Assembly: GCA_902834055.1 (NCBI GenBank)
Contig: CADFHB010000011.1
Span: forward strand, 1 to 22,579
DNA from: Lactobacillaceae bacterium
GTDB lineage: Bacteria; Bacillota; Bacilli; Lactobacillales; Lactobacillaceae
DNA: 22,579 nt
Reading direction: 5' to 3'
The notes below the pieces were generated by a model that had not been told where the DNA came from, made no database searches, and was given only the letters and a program-made list of their open reading frames with translations. Made by a program: the position numbers and the translations under genes. Below are positions 14,415 through 22,204 of this stretch, one piece after another (position 1 is the first letter of the stretch; every line of letters starts with the position of its first letter).

Positions 14415-15237
14415 GATGATTGCCACCGACCTTGATGGGACCTTCCTGCGTGATGATCACACTTATAACCACCGTCTTTTCAAAAAGGTCTTTCGCCAAC
14501 TGCAGAAAAGGGGGATCCACTTCGTTGCCGCCAGTGGGTCCAGCTACCCGCGTTTAAAACGTGAATTTGCCCCCTATGTTGACCAGATGGGCTTTGTCTC
14601 CCAAAACGGTTCTGTAATCCACCTGGGTGATAAATTAATCCAGGACTACCCGATTGATTCCCGGGCCCTGGCGCGGGTAATGCATGTGCTGGATCGTTAC
14701 TATGGCCCCCGTGACATCAACCAGCTGGTAGTTTCGGGGCCAATCCACTCCTATGTCGACCAGACGATGGACGACCATAACTTCGGGATCGTAAAGACCT
14801 TTTATGAAGACGTTCAACGGGTTTCAGACATCCGCCACATCTTTACGAGCTATCCGGATGAGGAGTTCACCAAGATTTCCATCAACTTTGCCGATCACGT
14901 CAACCTGGCACGAGTGGCGGCCACTTTGGATAACTTTCTTCCCGCATCGCTTATCATTGAGAATTCCGGTTTTAATACGGACCTGATTGGTAACGCCCAC
15001 GGGACAAAGCGCAACGGACTCGCCCTTTTGCAGAACCACTTTGCTTGTGCCCCCGGTGAAATCGTGACCTTTGGCGATAACGAAAACGACCTGGGGATGC
15101 TGGCAATGACCGCCCAGAGTTACGCAATGCAAAACGCCCACCAGGTTATTCGGATGCAGGCCGGCCACGTCACCACTGCCGATAACAACCACGATGGGGT
15201 TCTAAAGACCATACAACAAATTCTTAAAAATAACTAA
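14404..15237 (+). CDS. Cof-type HAD-IIB hydrolase
   Basis: A 277-residue cytoplasmic phosphatase of the HAD-IIB (Cof/YwpJ) group. Motif I is IATDLDGTFL with D9 and D11; a motif II serine occurs in AASGSSY; the alpha-beta C2B cap lies in the middle; the conserved lysine and motif III/IV are in GTKRNGLALL and VTFGDNENDLGML. Such enzymes dephosphorylate sugar phosphates, flavin nucleotides or pyridoxal phosphate; the substrate here is unknown. The frame is open further upstream, but the ATG at 14404 follows GGAAGGAAGGG and gives the normal family N-terminus. Linked to mscS by an 11-base overlap. Confidence 0.9.
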   Translation: MKIKMIATDLDGTFLRDDHTYNHRLFKKVFRQLQKRGIHFVAASGSSYPRLKREFAPYVDQMGFVSQNGSVIHLGDKLIQDYPIDSRALARVMHVLDRYYGPRDINQLVVSGPIHSYVDQTMDDHNFGIVKTFYEDVQRVSDIRHIFTSYPDEEFTKISINFADHVNLARVAATLDNFLPASLIIENSGFNTDLIGNAHGTKRNGLALLQNHFACAPGEIVTFGDNENDLGMLAMTAQSYAMQNAHQVIRMQAGHVTTADNNHDGVLKTIQQILKNN

Positions 15238-15252
15238 CTGTTATGATAACGT

Positions 15253-15290
15253 AAACGACCTTCAGTGTCCAAAAGCACTGAAGGTCGTTT
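15253..15290. terminator. Bidirectional terminator between the HAD gene and yfcE
   Basis: A perfect 15-base-pair stem, AAACGACCTTCAGTG (15253-15267) with CACTGAAGGTCGTTT (15276-15290), and an eight-base loop. Converging genes end on both sides (15237 on plus, 15311 on minus), and the A/T ends supply a short U-tract in both directions. Confidence 0.9.
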
Positions 15291-15310
15291 TCTATCTTCT
15301 CGGATAATTT

Positions 15311-15829
15311 CTAACGCAAAAACTCAACATGTAAGTCGGGAACGCGGTGCATCTGCCGATCGTAAAAATCAACTGTGAACGCACGCGGATCAGCATCAAT
15401 GATTGCAAAGGTCCCACCAATATCACGATACTGTCCCCGCGGCAGTGAAATGCTGCCGGGGTTAACAACCAGCATTCCGTGATCAACCGTGGCCCCCAAC
15501 TGGTGAGTGTGACCATAACAGATTACGTCCGCCCCCGTTGATGCTCCCTTCAGCATCAATGGGGTCATCGTAAAGTTGACCCGGTAGTGGTGACCATGGG
15601 TAATGAAAAAGTGCTGCCCCGCCTTTTCAATAACCAGGTCTCCCGGATATCCCAGGTGCCAATCATTATTTCCCGCCACCCCAACAAAATTTTTCATCAG
15701 GGGGTCGGTTGAATCAATTTCTGAATCCCCACAGTGGATCATCAGGTCTACTTGTCCCTGCCACTTGTTGACAATTTGGGAAAGGATCTGCCGATCACCG
15801 TGATTATCACTTACTACTAACGCTTTCAT
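15311..15829 (-). CDS. yfcE: YfcE/MJ0936 family metallophosphodiesterase
   Basis: A 172-residue calcineurin-fold phosphodiesterase. Metal-binding motifs are VSDNHGD (D8, H10), HCGDSE (D35), GNND (53-56), ITHGH (H78, H80) and YGHTHQ (H107, H109), then NPGSISLPRG, which is characteristic of the YfcE/MJ0936 group. Activity on artificial phosphodiesters is known for the family; the cell's natural substrate is not. The ATG at 15829 shares one base with the rdgB stop (TAATG), so I take it over the upstream in-frame GTG at 15844. Last gene of murI-rdgB-yfcE, an arrangement frequent in lactobacilli. Confidence 0.9.
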   Translation of the reverse strand: MKALVVSDNHGDRQILSQIVNKWQGQVDLMIHCGDSEIDSTDPLMKNFVGVAGNNDWHLGYPGDLVIEKAGQHFFITHGHHYRVNFTMTPLMLKGASTGADVICYGHTHQLGATVDHGMLVVNPGSISLPRGQYRDIGGTFAIIDADPRAFTVDFYDRQMHRVPDLHVEFLR

Positions 15830-16422
15830 TATGCCTGCCACCATTCCACAAACTGGTTCATAAAGGCCCGGAGTGCCCGGCCGCGGTGGCTGATCTGGTT
15901 CTTTTGATCAGCGGTTAATTCCGCCATTGAACAGTCGTAACCGTCCGGCATAAATAAGGGATCATACCCAAAACCGTTGTTGCCGCGTGCCCTTTGGAGA
16001 ATCTTGCCATCAACCCGGCCCTCCGTCTCCAACTTTGCCCCGTCTGGCTTGAGGGCCAAAATTGTGGTATGGAAGTGGGCTGTTCGTTGGTCATCCGGAA
16101 CGTTTGCTAACTCACGCAGTAATTTGGCATTATTAGCGGCATCGTCGTGGTCACCTGCATAACGGGCAGAATGGACTCCCGGGGCGCCATTCAAGGCATC
16201 CACAACTAGGCCGGAGTCATCGGCCATCACTGGCAAATTAAAGGCTGCTACTGCTGTCTGAGCCTTAATCAAGGCATTTTCCGCAAATGTTTGCCCATCC
16301 TCATTGATCGTAATTGGTGGAAAATCGGCAAGCGTCTTGATCTCAACGTCAAAGGGGGCAAACATCTTTCGGTATTCACGAGCCTTACCGGCATTCTTCG
16401 TTGCAACTACTAGCATTTTCAT
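15829..16422 (-). CDS. rdgB: XTP/dITP diphosphatase (non-canonical purine NTP pyrophosphatase)
   Basis: A 197-residue Ham1/RdgB enzyme that hydrolyses dITP, XTP and ITP to monophosphates and keeps deaminated purines out of DNA and RNA. Visible family motifs are VVATKNAGKAREY at the N-terminus, GQTFAENALIKA, MADDSGLVVDALNGAPGVHSARYAG, NNGFGYDPLF and SHRGRALRAF at the C-terminus. Length is standard. It overlaps murI by four bases upstream and yfcE by one base downstream, so the three genes form one operon. Start ATG. Confidence 0.96.
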   Translation of the reverse strand: MKMLVVATKNAGKAREYRKMFAPFDVEIKTLADFPPITINEDGQTFAENALIKAQTAVAAFNLPVMADDSGLVVDALNGAPGVHSARYAGDHDDAANNAKLLRELANVPDDQRTAHFHTTILALKPDGAKLETEGRVDGKILQRARGNNGFGYDPLFMPDGYDCSMAELTADQKNQISHRGRALRAFMNQFVEWWQA

Positions 16423-17225
16423 TTTGTTACCTCCAAATCAATGTGACTGCAGGAATCATACTGACCGCTGAGCCATAGTTGCGCCCCGCTAACCAGGTCG
16501 GCGGTTTTACCGGTTGTGTATAATTCAACGACTGGTGCGTGGCCGGTATTCTCGCCACCATTAGCCTCCAACGCCGCTTGGACGTGCTTAACTGTTTCAA
16601 AGGCCGGATCAACCAATTTCACCGTTGGACCAAGGGTGTGTTCGATCTCTTTTTTCAGGAACGGGAAATGCGTGCACCCCAGGACTAAGGTTTGGACGCC
16701 CTGCCCCTTTAGCGGTGCTAACTCTTGATCAACCGTCCGTTGGGCCGCTACGGTCCCCGTCTGGCCATGTTCAACAATTGAGACTAGTGGCTGGGCTGCC
16801 TGACTGACGACCCGGATATTGGCCGTCGTCAAGTCCTTGATGGCATGGTCATACGCGCCATTTTTAATGGTCGATTCGGTCCCGATAACGCCAATCGTCT
16901 GGGCCCCACTTGCTAATGCCGCCTGGGCACCCGGCTTAATGACCCCAATCACGGGAATTGACAACTGCTTTTGCAGGGTTGGTAGTGCCGCTGCAGTTGC
17001 TGTATTGCAAGCAATTACCATCATCTTCGCACCCTTTTCCTGTAAAAAGCGGCCAACTGCCGATGCCAACTGCCGGATTTCTGCCTGACTCTTGGTTCCG
17101 TAAGGGAAGTGTCCCTGGTCACCAACAAAAATCAACGATTCATTCGGCATTTCCCTTTGTAATACCCGGAGAACCGATAAACCGCCTAAGCCAGAGTCCA
17201 TCATTCCGATGGGTCGTTTATCCAT
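16419..17225 (-). CDS. murI: Glutamate racemase
   Basis: A 268-residue glutamate racemase that makes D-glutamate for peptidoglycan. The two catalytic cysteines are clear: C73 in ACNTATA and C184 in LGCTHFPFL, with H186 beside the latter; the N-terminal MMDSGLGGLSVL holds D10 and S11, and FVGDQGHFPYG follows. I chose the ATG at 17225: AGTGAGG lies eight bases upstream and the protein then begins MDKRPIGMMDSG, as is usual. A GTG at 17234 would overlap that ribosome binding site. It has its own promoter and is divergent from yslB, a Bacillales/Lactobacillales arrangement. Confidence 0.96.
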   Translation of the reverse strand: MDKRPIGMMDSGLGGLSVLRVLQREMPNESLIFVGDQGHFPYGTKSQAEIRQLASAVGRFLQEKGAKMMVIACNTATAAALPTLQKQLSIPVIGVIKPGAQAALASGAQTIGVIGTESTIKNGAYDHAIKDLTTANIRVVSQAAQPLVSIVEHGQTGTVAAQRTVDQELAPLKGQGVQTLVLGCTHFPFLKKEIEHTLGPTVKLVDPAFETVKHVQAALEANGGENTGHAPVVELYTTGKTADLVSGAQLWLSGQYDSCSHIDLEVTK

Positions 17226-17267
17226 TTCTGCCACCTCACTGTTTTATTTAGAAATGCTTGAAACTAC

Positions 17268-17296
17268 ATTATCGGTTTAATTTGCAAGTTTTGCAA
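17268..17296 (-). promoter_or_regulatory. Promoter of murI-rdgB-yfcE
   Basis: The minus strand reads TTGCAA (17291-17296), 17 bases, GATAAT (17268-17273). The -35 lies inside the right copy of a tandem TTGCAAGTT repeat, so a protein binding the repeat would affect this promoter directly. Confidence 0.55.
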
Positions 17297-17299
17297 GTT
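17282..17299. repeat. Tandem 9-bp repeat TTGCAAGTT x2
   Basis: Two exact, adjacent copies of TTGCAAGTT occupy 17282-17290 and 17291-17299 in the divergent murI/yslB promoter region. Each unit includes the palindrome TTGCAA. Possible operator; function unknown. Confidence 0.6.
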
Positions 17300-17303
17300 G
17301 GGG

Positions 17304-17332
17304 CTGCTAAGGTCCCGGTTTTTAAGTATAAT
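17304..17332 (+). promoter_or_regulatory. Promoter of yslB
   Basis: A perfect TATAAT at 17327-17332 with a weak -35, CTGCTA (17304-17309), at spacing 17. The start codon of yslB is 36 bases downstream. The tandem repeat ends five bases upstream of the -35. Confidence 0.5.
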
Positions 17333-17367
17333 AGTAACTGATTGCAAAAAAGGAGCAGAACGAGATA

Positions 17368-17937
17368 ATGAGTCAAAAACTTTACGACCAATTAATTAAC
17401 AGCCCCCAGGGTTTGAATACGGGGACGCTTCGCGACGTCATTCTTCCTGCCATTCTGGGGAAAGAGACCGATGAGATGCTCTACTGGATTGGCAAGGACC
17501 TGGCCCGGCAATACCCCGTGGCCACAACTAACGACCTTATCACTTTGACCCGGCAACTCGCCTTTGGTGACCTTACCCTGGTAAAGAAGACCGCCACTAG
17601 TCAAATTTGGCGACTTGGCGGTCCAGTGATCGTCAACCGGGTCAGCCGCGACGATGAAGAAACCTCCTTTGGTTTAGAATGCGGCTTTCTCGCCCAGGAA
17701 GTTGAATTTCAACTGAATACAATTGTGGAGGCGAAGGTTAACGACCGCCACCATGACTACGTTGAAATTCTCCTGGAAAACGATCCCCAAACCAAGAGTA
17801 GCTCCGAAAGAAACGAGTTAGTCACCTTCATCCACCTCCAGGGCGCCTCTACTGAAAAGGAGTCTGAAGACGAAAAAGAGAAGCCGTCTCGTTTGCAACG
17901 GTTGAAGCGTGGCAAGAAGAAGTCAAAGGAAAAATAG
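17368..17937 (+). CDS. yslB: YslB family protein (DUF2507)
   Basis: A 189-residue protein whose first ~145 residues match the YslB/DUF2507 family (LRDVILPAILGKETDEMLYWIGKDLARQYP, GLECGFLAQEVEFQLN). The fold resembles small V4R-type domains, but the biochemical role is unknown. The C-terminal 40 residues are highly charged, acidic then basic (STEKESEDEKEKPSRLQRLKRGKKKSKEK region), and probably disordered. The ATG has an AAGGAG 12 bases upstream, a somewhat long spacing. It is divergent from murI and followed by a strong terminator; the same neighbourhood (yslB near the racemase) occurs in Bacillus. Hydrophilic, so presumably cytoplasmic. Confidence 0.85.
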   Translation: MSQKLYDQLINSPQGLNTGTLRDVILPAILGKETDEMLYWIGKDLARQYPVATTNDLITLTRQLAFGDLTLVKKTATSQIWRLGGPVIVNRVSRDDEETSFGLECGFLAQEVEFQLNTIVEAKVNDRHHDYVEILLENDPQTKSSSERNELVTFIHLQGASTEKESEDEKEKPSRLQRLKRGKKKSKEK

Positions 17938-17954
17938 CATCCCGAAAATAAACG

Positions 17955-18000
17955 AAGCGGTCCTGACCGTCTGGCAGATGCCAAATGGTCAGGACCGCTT
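17955..18000. terminator. Bidirectional terminator between yslB and trxA
   Basis: AAGCGGTCCTGACC (17955-17968) pairs perfectly with GGTCAGGACCGCTT (17987-18000), 14 base pairs. The loop holds a second small stem, TGGC with GCCA (17972-17975/17980-17983). yslB (plus) and trxA (minus) converge on it. Confidence 0.88.
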
Positions 18001-18028
18001 TTGTATTAATTCACATTTAAGGTAACAA

Positions 18029-18343
18029 CTAGTCAGCGTATTGTTGCAAAATCTGTTTGAGCTGTTCTGCCGGGTGGTAGCCGACGATTTGGTCAACAAC
18101 CTGACCGTCTTTTTTAACCATCAGTGTTGGAATACTCATGATTTGGAAGTGGCGGGCAGTTTCCGGATTTTGGTCAACGTCCATCTTAAAGAAGTTGATG
18201 TTCGTCATATCCTCTGATAATGCTTCGACAACTGGTGACTGCATCCGACATGGGCCGCACCAGGTTGCCCAAAAATCAATTAACGCAACACCATTTGCCG
18301 TATCTTTTTCAAATGTTTGGTCGGTTGTAACGTTTACTGCCAT
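18029..18343 (-). CDS. trxA: Thioredoxin
   Basis: A 104-residue thioredoxin, the cytoplasmic dithiol reductant for ribonucleotide reductase, peroxidases and methionine sulfoxide reductases. The active site is FWATWCGPCRMQSP with C29 and C32, and the cis-proline loop SIPTLMV has P72. The buried Asp of LIDFWA and the GYHPAEQLKQIL C-terminal helix fit the classical fold and length. The start is ATG with GAGGAG upstream. It follows mutS2 by 77 bases and has a recognisable promoter of its own. Confidence 0.97.
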   Translation of the reverse strand: MAVNVTTDQTFEKDTANGVALIDFWATWCGPCRMQSPVVEALSEDMTNINFFKMDVDQNPETARHFQIMSIPTLMVKKDGQVVDQIVGYHPAEQLKQILQQYAD

Positions 18344-18375
18344 TTTGTTAACTCCTCTCGTTTTTCTGTACCTTT

Positions 18376-18404
18376 ATTCTACCAAAGCTCATTTTTAAAG
18401 TCAC
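18376..18404 (-). promoter_or_regulatory. Probable promoter of trxA
   Basis: The minus strand reads GTGACT (18399-18404), 17 bases, TAGAAT (18376-18381), in the gap between mutS2 and trxA. No terminator is evident after mutS2, so trxA may also receive read-through. Confidence 0.5.
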
Positions 18405-18420
18405 CACATCTGCTTACTTA

Positions 18421-20793
18421 TTATAAGTTAACAATGGTAGCTCCATCACCACCATTATTTGGTGAGGCGTACGAAAAAGACTTAACACGGGGGTTACTCT
18501 GCAGGTATTGCTGGGTTCCTTTCCGCAAGGCGCCCGTACCCTTACCATGAATAATCGTTACCGAAGACAGGTTATTCAAGAGGGCGTGGTCGATAAAGTT
18601 ACTTAATTCACCCATTGCTTCCTCATAGCGATGGCCCCGGAGGTCCAGCCGGGCAGAAGTCCGCCGTGTCTGCGTGGTCCGCACCGCTAGTTTTTGCGGC
18701 CGCGTTGCCTTTTCCTTGGGCAGGTCCTTTTTGGCAACCTTCTCAAGGTCACGCTCGTCAATCTCCATCTTCAGAATCCCAATCTGGACTTCCCACTTAT
18801 GGTTCCCCCGCCGGTTAAGCAGTTCACCATACTGGCCATATGACTTTACGAGGACACTGTCGCCCTTGTGGAGGTCATGCTTGGCCTTCGCCCGTTTAAG
18901 GACGGTATTATTCTTCAACCGGGGGTTTTCTTGGTGGAGGGCGTTGAGGGCCCCCTGGGCGTCAATCAGTTGGTTTTCCTTGACGTTGGCCCCCTGCTGA
19001 ACTTCTAGCTGGCGGAGGTGGTGAATGATCCGGTTAGCCTTACGCTTAGCCATTGATACCTGGTGGTTGGCCTTAGACCGGGCTTGATCAAACAGTTTGT
19101 CACGTTGTTCATTGAAGCGGTCAAGTTTCTCGGTTAGCTCCTTCTCCTTGGCCTCGTTCTTGGCGACCAGCTTAGTCAACCGCTCGTTTTCTTCCCGGGC
19201 CGCACGCCGTTGTTCAACCAAGTCACCAATCATCTTATTTAGATCCTGGCTGTCGTCGCTGACCAGTGACCGGGCCTCATCAATGATTGTCGACGAGATA
19301 CCGAGCCGTTGGGCAATCTCCAGTCCGTTTGACCGTCCCGGAATGCCCAGCAGGAGGCGGTATGTTGGCTCCAACGTTTCCTGGTCAAATTCCATGCTGG
19401 CGTTAATTGTCTTGGCCCGGTCGTAACCATAGACTTTGAGTTCTGGGTAGTGGGTGGTGATTACTACCATGCTCCCCTTGGCCCCAATGGCATCAAGGAT
19501 GGACATTGCCAGCGCAGCCCCTTCTTTGGGGTCCGTCCCGGCACCTAGTTCATCCAAGAGGACCAGGCTGCGGTTGGTAATCCGGTCAAGAATTGCCTTC
19601 ACATTATCCATGTGCCCGGAAAAGGTACTCAGGTTTTGTTCCAAGGATTGTTCGTCCCCGATATCGGCAAAGATATTGTCGAACACGGCGATTGTGCTCC
19701 CCTCTTCGGTCGGAATAAACAGTCCCGACTGGCCCATTAACTGGATAATCCCCAAGGTCTTTAGGGTAATGGTCTTACCACCGGTGTTGGGCCCCGTGAT
19801 GATAATCGCCTGATAGTCTTTCCCAATCTTAATGTCGTTGGCGACCACCTTATCACGGGCAATCAGGGGGTGACGGGCCTTGCGCAGGTTCACCACGTTA
19901 TCCCGTGAAAGCAACGGCAGGCTGGCCTTCATCTGGTAGGCTAAGGTGGCCTTCGCATTTACAAAGTCCAGGTGGCCCAGCAGTTGCTCGTTATTTAAGA
20001 TGTCATGCCGGTAGGGGGTGATGAGGGCCGAAAGCTCGGCGAGAACCCGCAGGACTTCCTGTTTTTCCTCAATCTGTGCCTGCCGTAAGCGGTTATTATC
20101 CTCCATCACTGCTCCCGGCTCAATGTAAAGGGTCTGACCACTCGCACTCTGGTCATGGACCACCCCACCGAACTTATTCCGGTAACGGGCGAGGACGGGG
20201 ATAACAAACCGGTCATTACGCACCGTTACAATTGGCTCACTCAAATACTTGGCACTCCTCCCGGTGGTGTAGTGGTCCATCTGAGTGCGAATCTCATCTT
20301 CCGTCTTCGTAATCAGTTGGCGGATACCGTGTAGCTTGGGAGAGGCCTCATCCGTAATCCGCCCATCCGGGTCAACCGATTGAACCAGCCGTCGTGTTAC
20401 GGAAGGAATGGTCACGAGACGGTCGACGACCCCTTCAAGGACCCGTAGCTTGATCTTCTTCTCCCGCATCTGGTCAAAGAAGTTTTGCACACTCATGCTG
20501 GCCTGCAGGACCTTTGTCACCTGTGCCAGTTCGGTCCCGTTCAGATTGGCACCAATCCGCAACCGCTTCATCTGTGGCTTAACGTCTGCTAATTTAGGAA
20601 GGGGAATCCCACCTTCTAGACGCAAGATATCGGCCCCGTCAGTAGTTTCTTCCAGCATCTGGTGAACCGTATCAAAATCCGTTGCCGGCATTAAAGCTGC
20701 CAGCTCTTGGCGGCCCGCTGCGGATACCAGGTAGTGGGCCAGGGCCGTTTTAATCTGATTAAACTCAAGTGTTTCAATAATTTTGTGATTCAT
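18421..20793 (-). CDS. mutS2: MutS2 ATPase with Smr domain (ribosome-splitting/recombination factor)
   Basis: A full-length 790-residue MutS2. Residues 1-320 form the core and lever regions without the mismatch-binding domain of MutS. The ABC-type ATPase has Walker A GPNTGGKT (334-341), signature region LSTFSGHM and Walker B LVLLDELGAGTDP (410-422). A long charged coiled coil follows (about 510-640, KNEAKEKELTEKLDRFNEQRD...), then a KOW-like segment KGDSVLVKSYGQYGELL and a C-terminal Smr domain with LDLRGH (716-721) and HGKGTGALR (749-757). In Bacillus the protein splits collided ribosomes; older work on homologues describes endonuclease activity and suppression of recombination. ATG with AAAGGAAG upstream; 13 bases behind cvpA. 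Confidence 0.97.
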   Translation of the reverse strand: MNHKIIETLEFNQIKTALAHYLVSAAGRQELAALMPATDFDTVHQMLEETTDGADILRLEGGIPLPKLADVKPQMKRLRIGANLNGTELAQVTKVLQASMSVQNFFDQMREKKIKLRVLEGVVDRLVTIPSVTRRLVQSVDPDGRITDEASPKLHGIRQLITKTEDEIRTQMDHYTTGRSAKYLSEPIVTVRNDRFVIPVLARYRNKFGGVVHDQSASGQTLYIEPGAVMEDNNRLRQAQIEEKQEVLRVLAELSALITPYRHDILNNEQLLGHLDFVNAKATLAYQMKASLPLLSRDNVVNLRKARHPLIARDKVVANDIKIGKDYQAIIITGPNTGGKTITLKTLGIIQLMGQSGLFIPTEEGSTIAVFDNIFADIGDEQSLEQNLSTFSGHMDNVKAILDRITNRSLVLLDELGAGTDPKEGAALAMSILDAIGAKGSMVVITTHYPELKVYGYDRAKTINASMEFDQETLEPTYRLLLGIPGRSNGLEIAQRLGISSTIIDEARSLVSDDSQDLNKMIGDLVEQRRAAREENERLTKLVAKNEAKEKELTEKLDRFNEQRDKLFDQARSKANHQVSMAKRKANRIIHHLRQLEVQQGANVKENQLIDAQGALNALHQENPRLKNNTVLKRAKAKHDLHKGDSVLVKSYGQYGELLNRRGNHKWEVQIGILKMEIDERDLEKVAKKDLPKEKATRPQKLAVRTTQTRRTSARLDLRGHRYEEAMGELSNFIDHALLNNLSSVTIIHGKGTGALRKGTQQYLQSNPRVKSFSYASPNNGGDGATIVNL

Positions 20794-20806
20794 ACTTAAC
20801 TTCCTT

Positions 20807-21334
20807 TTAGCCGATTGTTTGTAATAATAAATGAGCTAAAACTGGTGTCTGGTTGATAATCAACCGGGCCAGGCCGGAGTTGGCAATCTGCATCTGCCAC
20901 CACCCCGCTGGCCACAACTGGGTAACCGCCAGAACCAGGAAAATAATGATGTAGCCGATTACCAGGGAAAGGGCCCCACCAGCAAGGCGATCCACCGTCC
21001 CGATAACGGGCACGCGCTTAATCCAGCGTAATTGGCGGATCCCCCAGTGACAGATGATGGAAACCGCGGTAAATACCAGGAGAAAGGCAATCCCCCGACT
21101 GAAAAAGGCACTCGTATCGACCGCCGAAAGAATCGCGCTTGAATAGGAGGCCTCGTCCGTAACGTTTGGTAAGAGGTGGCCTAACCATGTCCCGAGCATT
21201 GGTGCAACCGTCTTAGCGGCAAGCCAACTGACGATGTATGTCCCGGTGTACAGGACCATCATGATTAAACCCTTCCGGTGTCCATTTATAAAACAACCAA
21301 TCAAAATTAAGATAATTAACGTGGTTAAAATCAT
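20807..21334 (-). CDS. cvpA: CvpA family membrane protein
   Basis: A 175-residue CvpA (colicin V production family) membrane protein. Four hydrophobic segments are visible: about 2-17, 23-45, 82-100 and 118-142. The second is preceded by the family's basic GHRKG turn, and GTVDRLAGGALSLVIGYIII is typical of the conserved core before the last helix. In Gram-positive bacteria the gene regularly precedes mutS2, as here, but its molecular role is not established. Start ATG; the ribosome binding site region GTGGGGCGG is only loosely Shine-Dalgarno-like and may be involved in an alternative pairing with an upstream hairpin. Confidence 0.88.
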   Translation of the reverse strand: MILTTLIILILIGCFINGHRKGLIMMVLYTGTYIVSWLAAKTVAPMLGTWLGHLLPNVTDEASYSSAILSAVDTSAFFSRGIAFLLVFTAVSIICHWGIRQLRWIKRVPVIGTVDRLAGGALSLVIGYIIIFLVLAVTQLWPAGWWQMQIANSGLARLIINQTPVLAHLLLQTIG

Positions 21335-21353
21335 TTTACCGCCCCACTAATCC

Positions 21354-21371
21354 GTGGGAGAATCCTCCCAC
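21354..21371. other. Perfect 7-bp hairpin ahead of cvpA
   Basis: GTGGGAG (21354-21360) and CTCCCAC (21365-21371) around an AATC loop. No T-run follows on either strand. On the minus strand the arm formed by 21354-21360 could instead pair with GTGGGG (21342-21347), next to the cvpA start. Confidence 0.6.
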
Positions 21372-21377
21372 AAGTAT

Positions 21378-21432
21378 AAAGAGGCTTCTAGTGTTCGACG
21401 GTGCCGAGCGCTAGGAGCCCTTCTTTATTCTT
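21378..21432 (+). terminator. Terminator-like hairpin oriented against the neighbouring genes
   Basis: Read on the plus strand, 21383-21397 and 21405-21419 form 15 consecutive base pairs, three of them G-U, around a seven-base loop (ACGGTGC). Further A-U pairing is possible at the foot, and a U-rich tail follows (CTTCTTTATTCTTTATTA). Read on the minus strand the same three positions become C-A mismatches. All flanking genes are on minus, so either an unseen plus-strand RNA ends here, or this is an imperfect terminator for yrzB. Confidence 0.55.
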
Positions 21433-21448
21433 TATTATCACCATAAAT

Positions 21449-21748
21449 TTATGCGTTGAAATTACCGTCATCGTCAAGGAAGGTGTTCAGGACCTGCTCA
21501 ACCATATCCCATTCCTTATCGTCTTCAATCGGGACAAGGTCTTGGCCGTCGCCGTCTTTGTTGTCAGCAACAATGTAGGCCTGAATATCCACCGAGTCAT
21601 CATTTTCCTGTTCTGCAGGGTAAATAAAGATATAGGACTTGCCATAATCATCCGAATCGAAGGTGAACAGTTCCTTAAAGAGCTGTTCGTTACCATCCTC
21701 ATCGATTAAGGTAATCAGGTTATCGTCGTTATTTTGCTTTTTACTCAC
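21449..21748 (-). CDS. yrzB: DUF1292 (YrzB) family protein
   Basis: A small, strongly acidic protein of 99 residues (102 if the upstream ATG is used) of the YrzB/DUF1292 family. Visible family features are [40 protein letters not shown] and [23 protein letters not shown]. Function unknown. I prefer GTG at 21748 because AAGGA lies eight bases upstream; the ATG at 21757 directly abuts that ribosome binding site. It closes the conserved ireB-ruvX-yrzB group and has only 12 bases to ruvX. The distance to cvpA (over 110 bases) contains two hairpins. Confidence 0.85.
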   Translation of the reverse strand: MSKKQNNDDNLITLIDEDGNEQLFKELFTFDSDDYGKSYIFIYPAEQENDDSVDIQAYIVADNKDGDGQDLVPIEDDKEWDMVEQVLNTFLDDDGNFNA

Positions 21749-21760
21749 TCTAATCATCCT

Positions 21761-22204
21761 TTATTTTAGTTTTTGTACTAGTCGACCGTGACGATCAAGG
21801 TAACTCTGCAGGATAAAGGTTGCGGCAACCTCGTCAATAACTTTTTTTTGCTTTGCCCGTGAGATATCGGCTTCCTCAACCAGCATCCGGTGGGCTTCAA
21901 CCGTCGTTAAACGTTCATCCTGGTAGTCAACGGGAATATCAGGGAAACGCTTCTTTAACAGGTCACCGTAATGCTTGGAAGCGTCTACCCGGGGGCCTTC
22001 CGTGTTATTCATGTTCTTCGGCAGACCAAGAACAAAGCCAGCGACCTGTTCCTTGCTGACTAACTCAGCAACCCGGTCAATGCCAAAGACCTCTTCATCC
22101 TCATCAATGGGGATGATTTCCACCGCTTGTGCTGTCCAGCCCAAGGGGTCACTAACGGCAATCCCAACAGTCTTTGAACCAACGTCTAACCCCATTAACC
22201 TCAT
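21761..22204 (-). CDS. ruvX: Holliday junction resolvase-like protein RuvX (YqgF)
   Basis: A 147-residue RNase H-fold protein of the YqgF/RuvX family, proposed as a Holliday-junction resolvase and also linked to 16S rRNA 5' maturation. Motifs are [18 protein letters not shown] with catalytic D7, [31 protein letters not shown] with the acidic pair, and [14 protein letters not shown] at the C-terminus. Length is standard. Its ATG overlaps the ireB stop by four bases. Essential in several bacteria; the exact role here cannot be decided from sequence. Confidence 0.94.
   Translation of the reverse strand: MRLMGLDVGSKTVGIAVSDPLGWTAQAVEIIPIDEDEEVFGIDRVAELVSKEQVAGFVLGLPKNMNNTEGPRVDASKHYGDLLKKRFPDIPVDYQDERLTTVEAHRMLVEEADISRAKQKKVIDEVAATFILQSYLDRHGRLVQKLK

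Noticed and set aside
18600..20700. Long plus-strand open frames opposite mutS2
   Set aside because: They have biased composition (Ser/Arg-rich), no ribosome binding sites and no family resemblance; they are the antisense of a clearly conserved gene.
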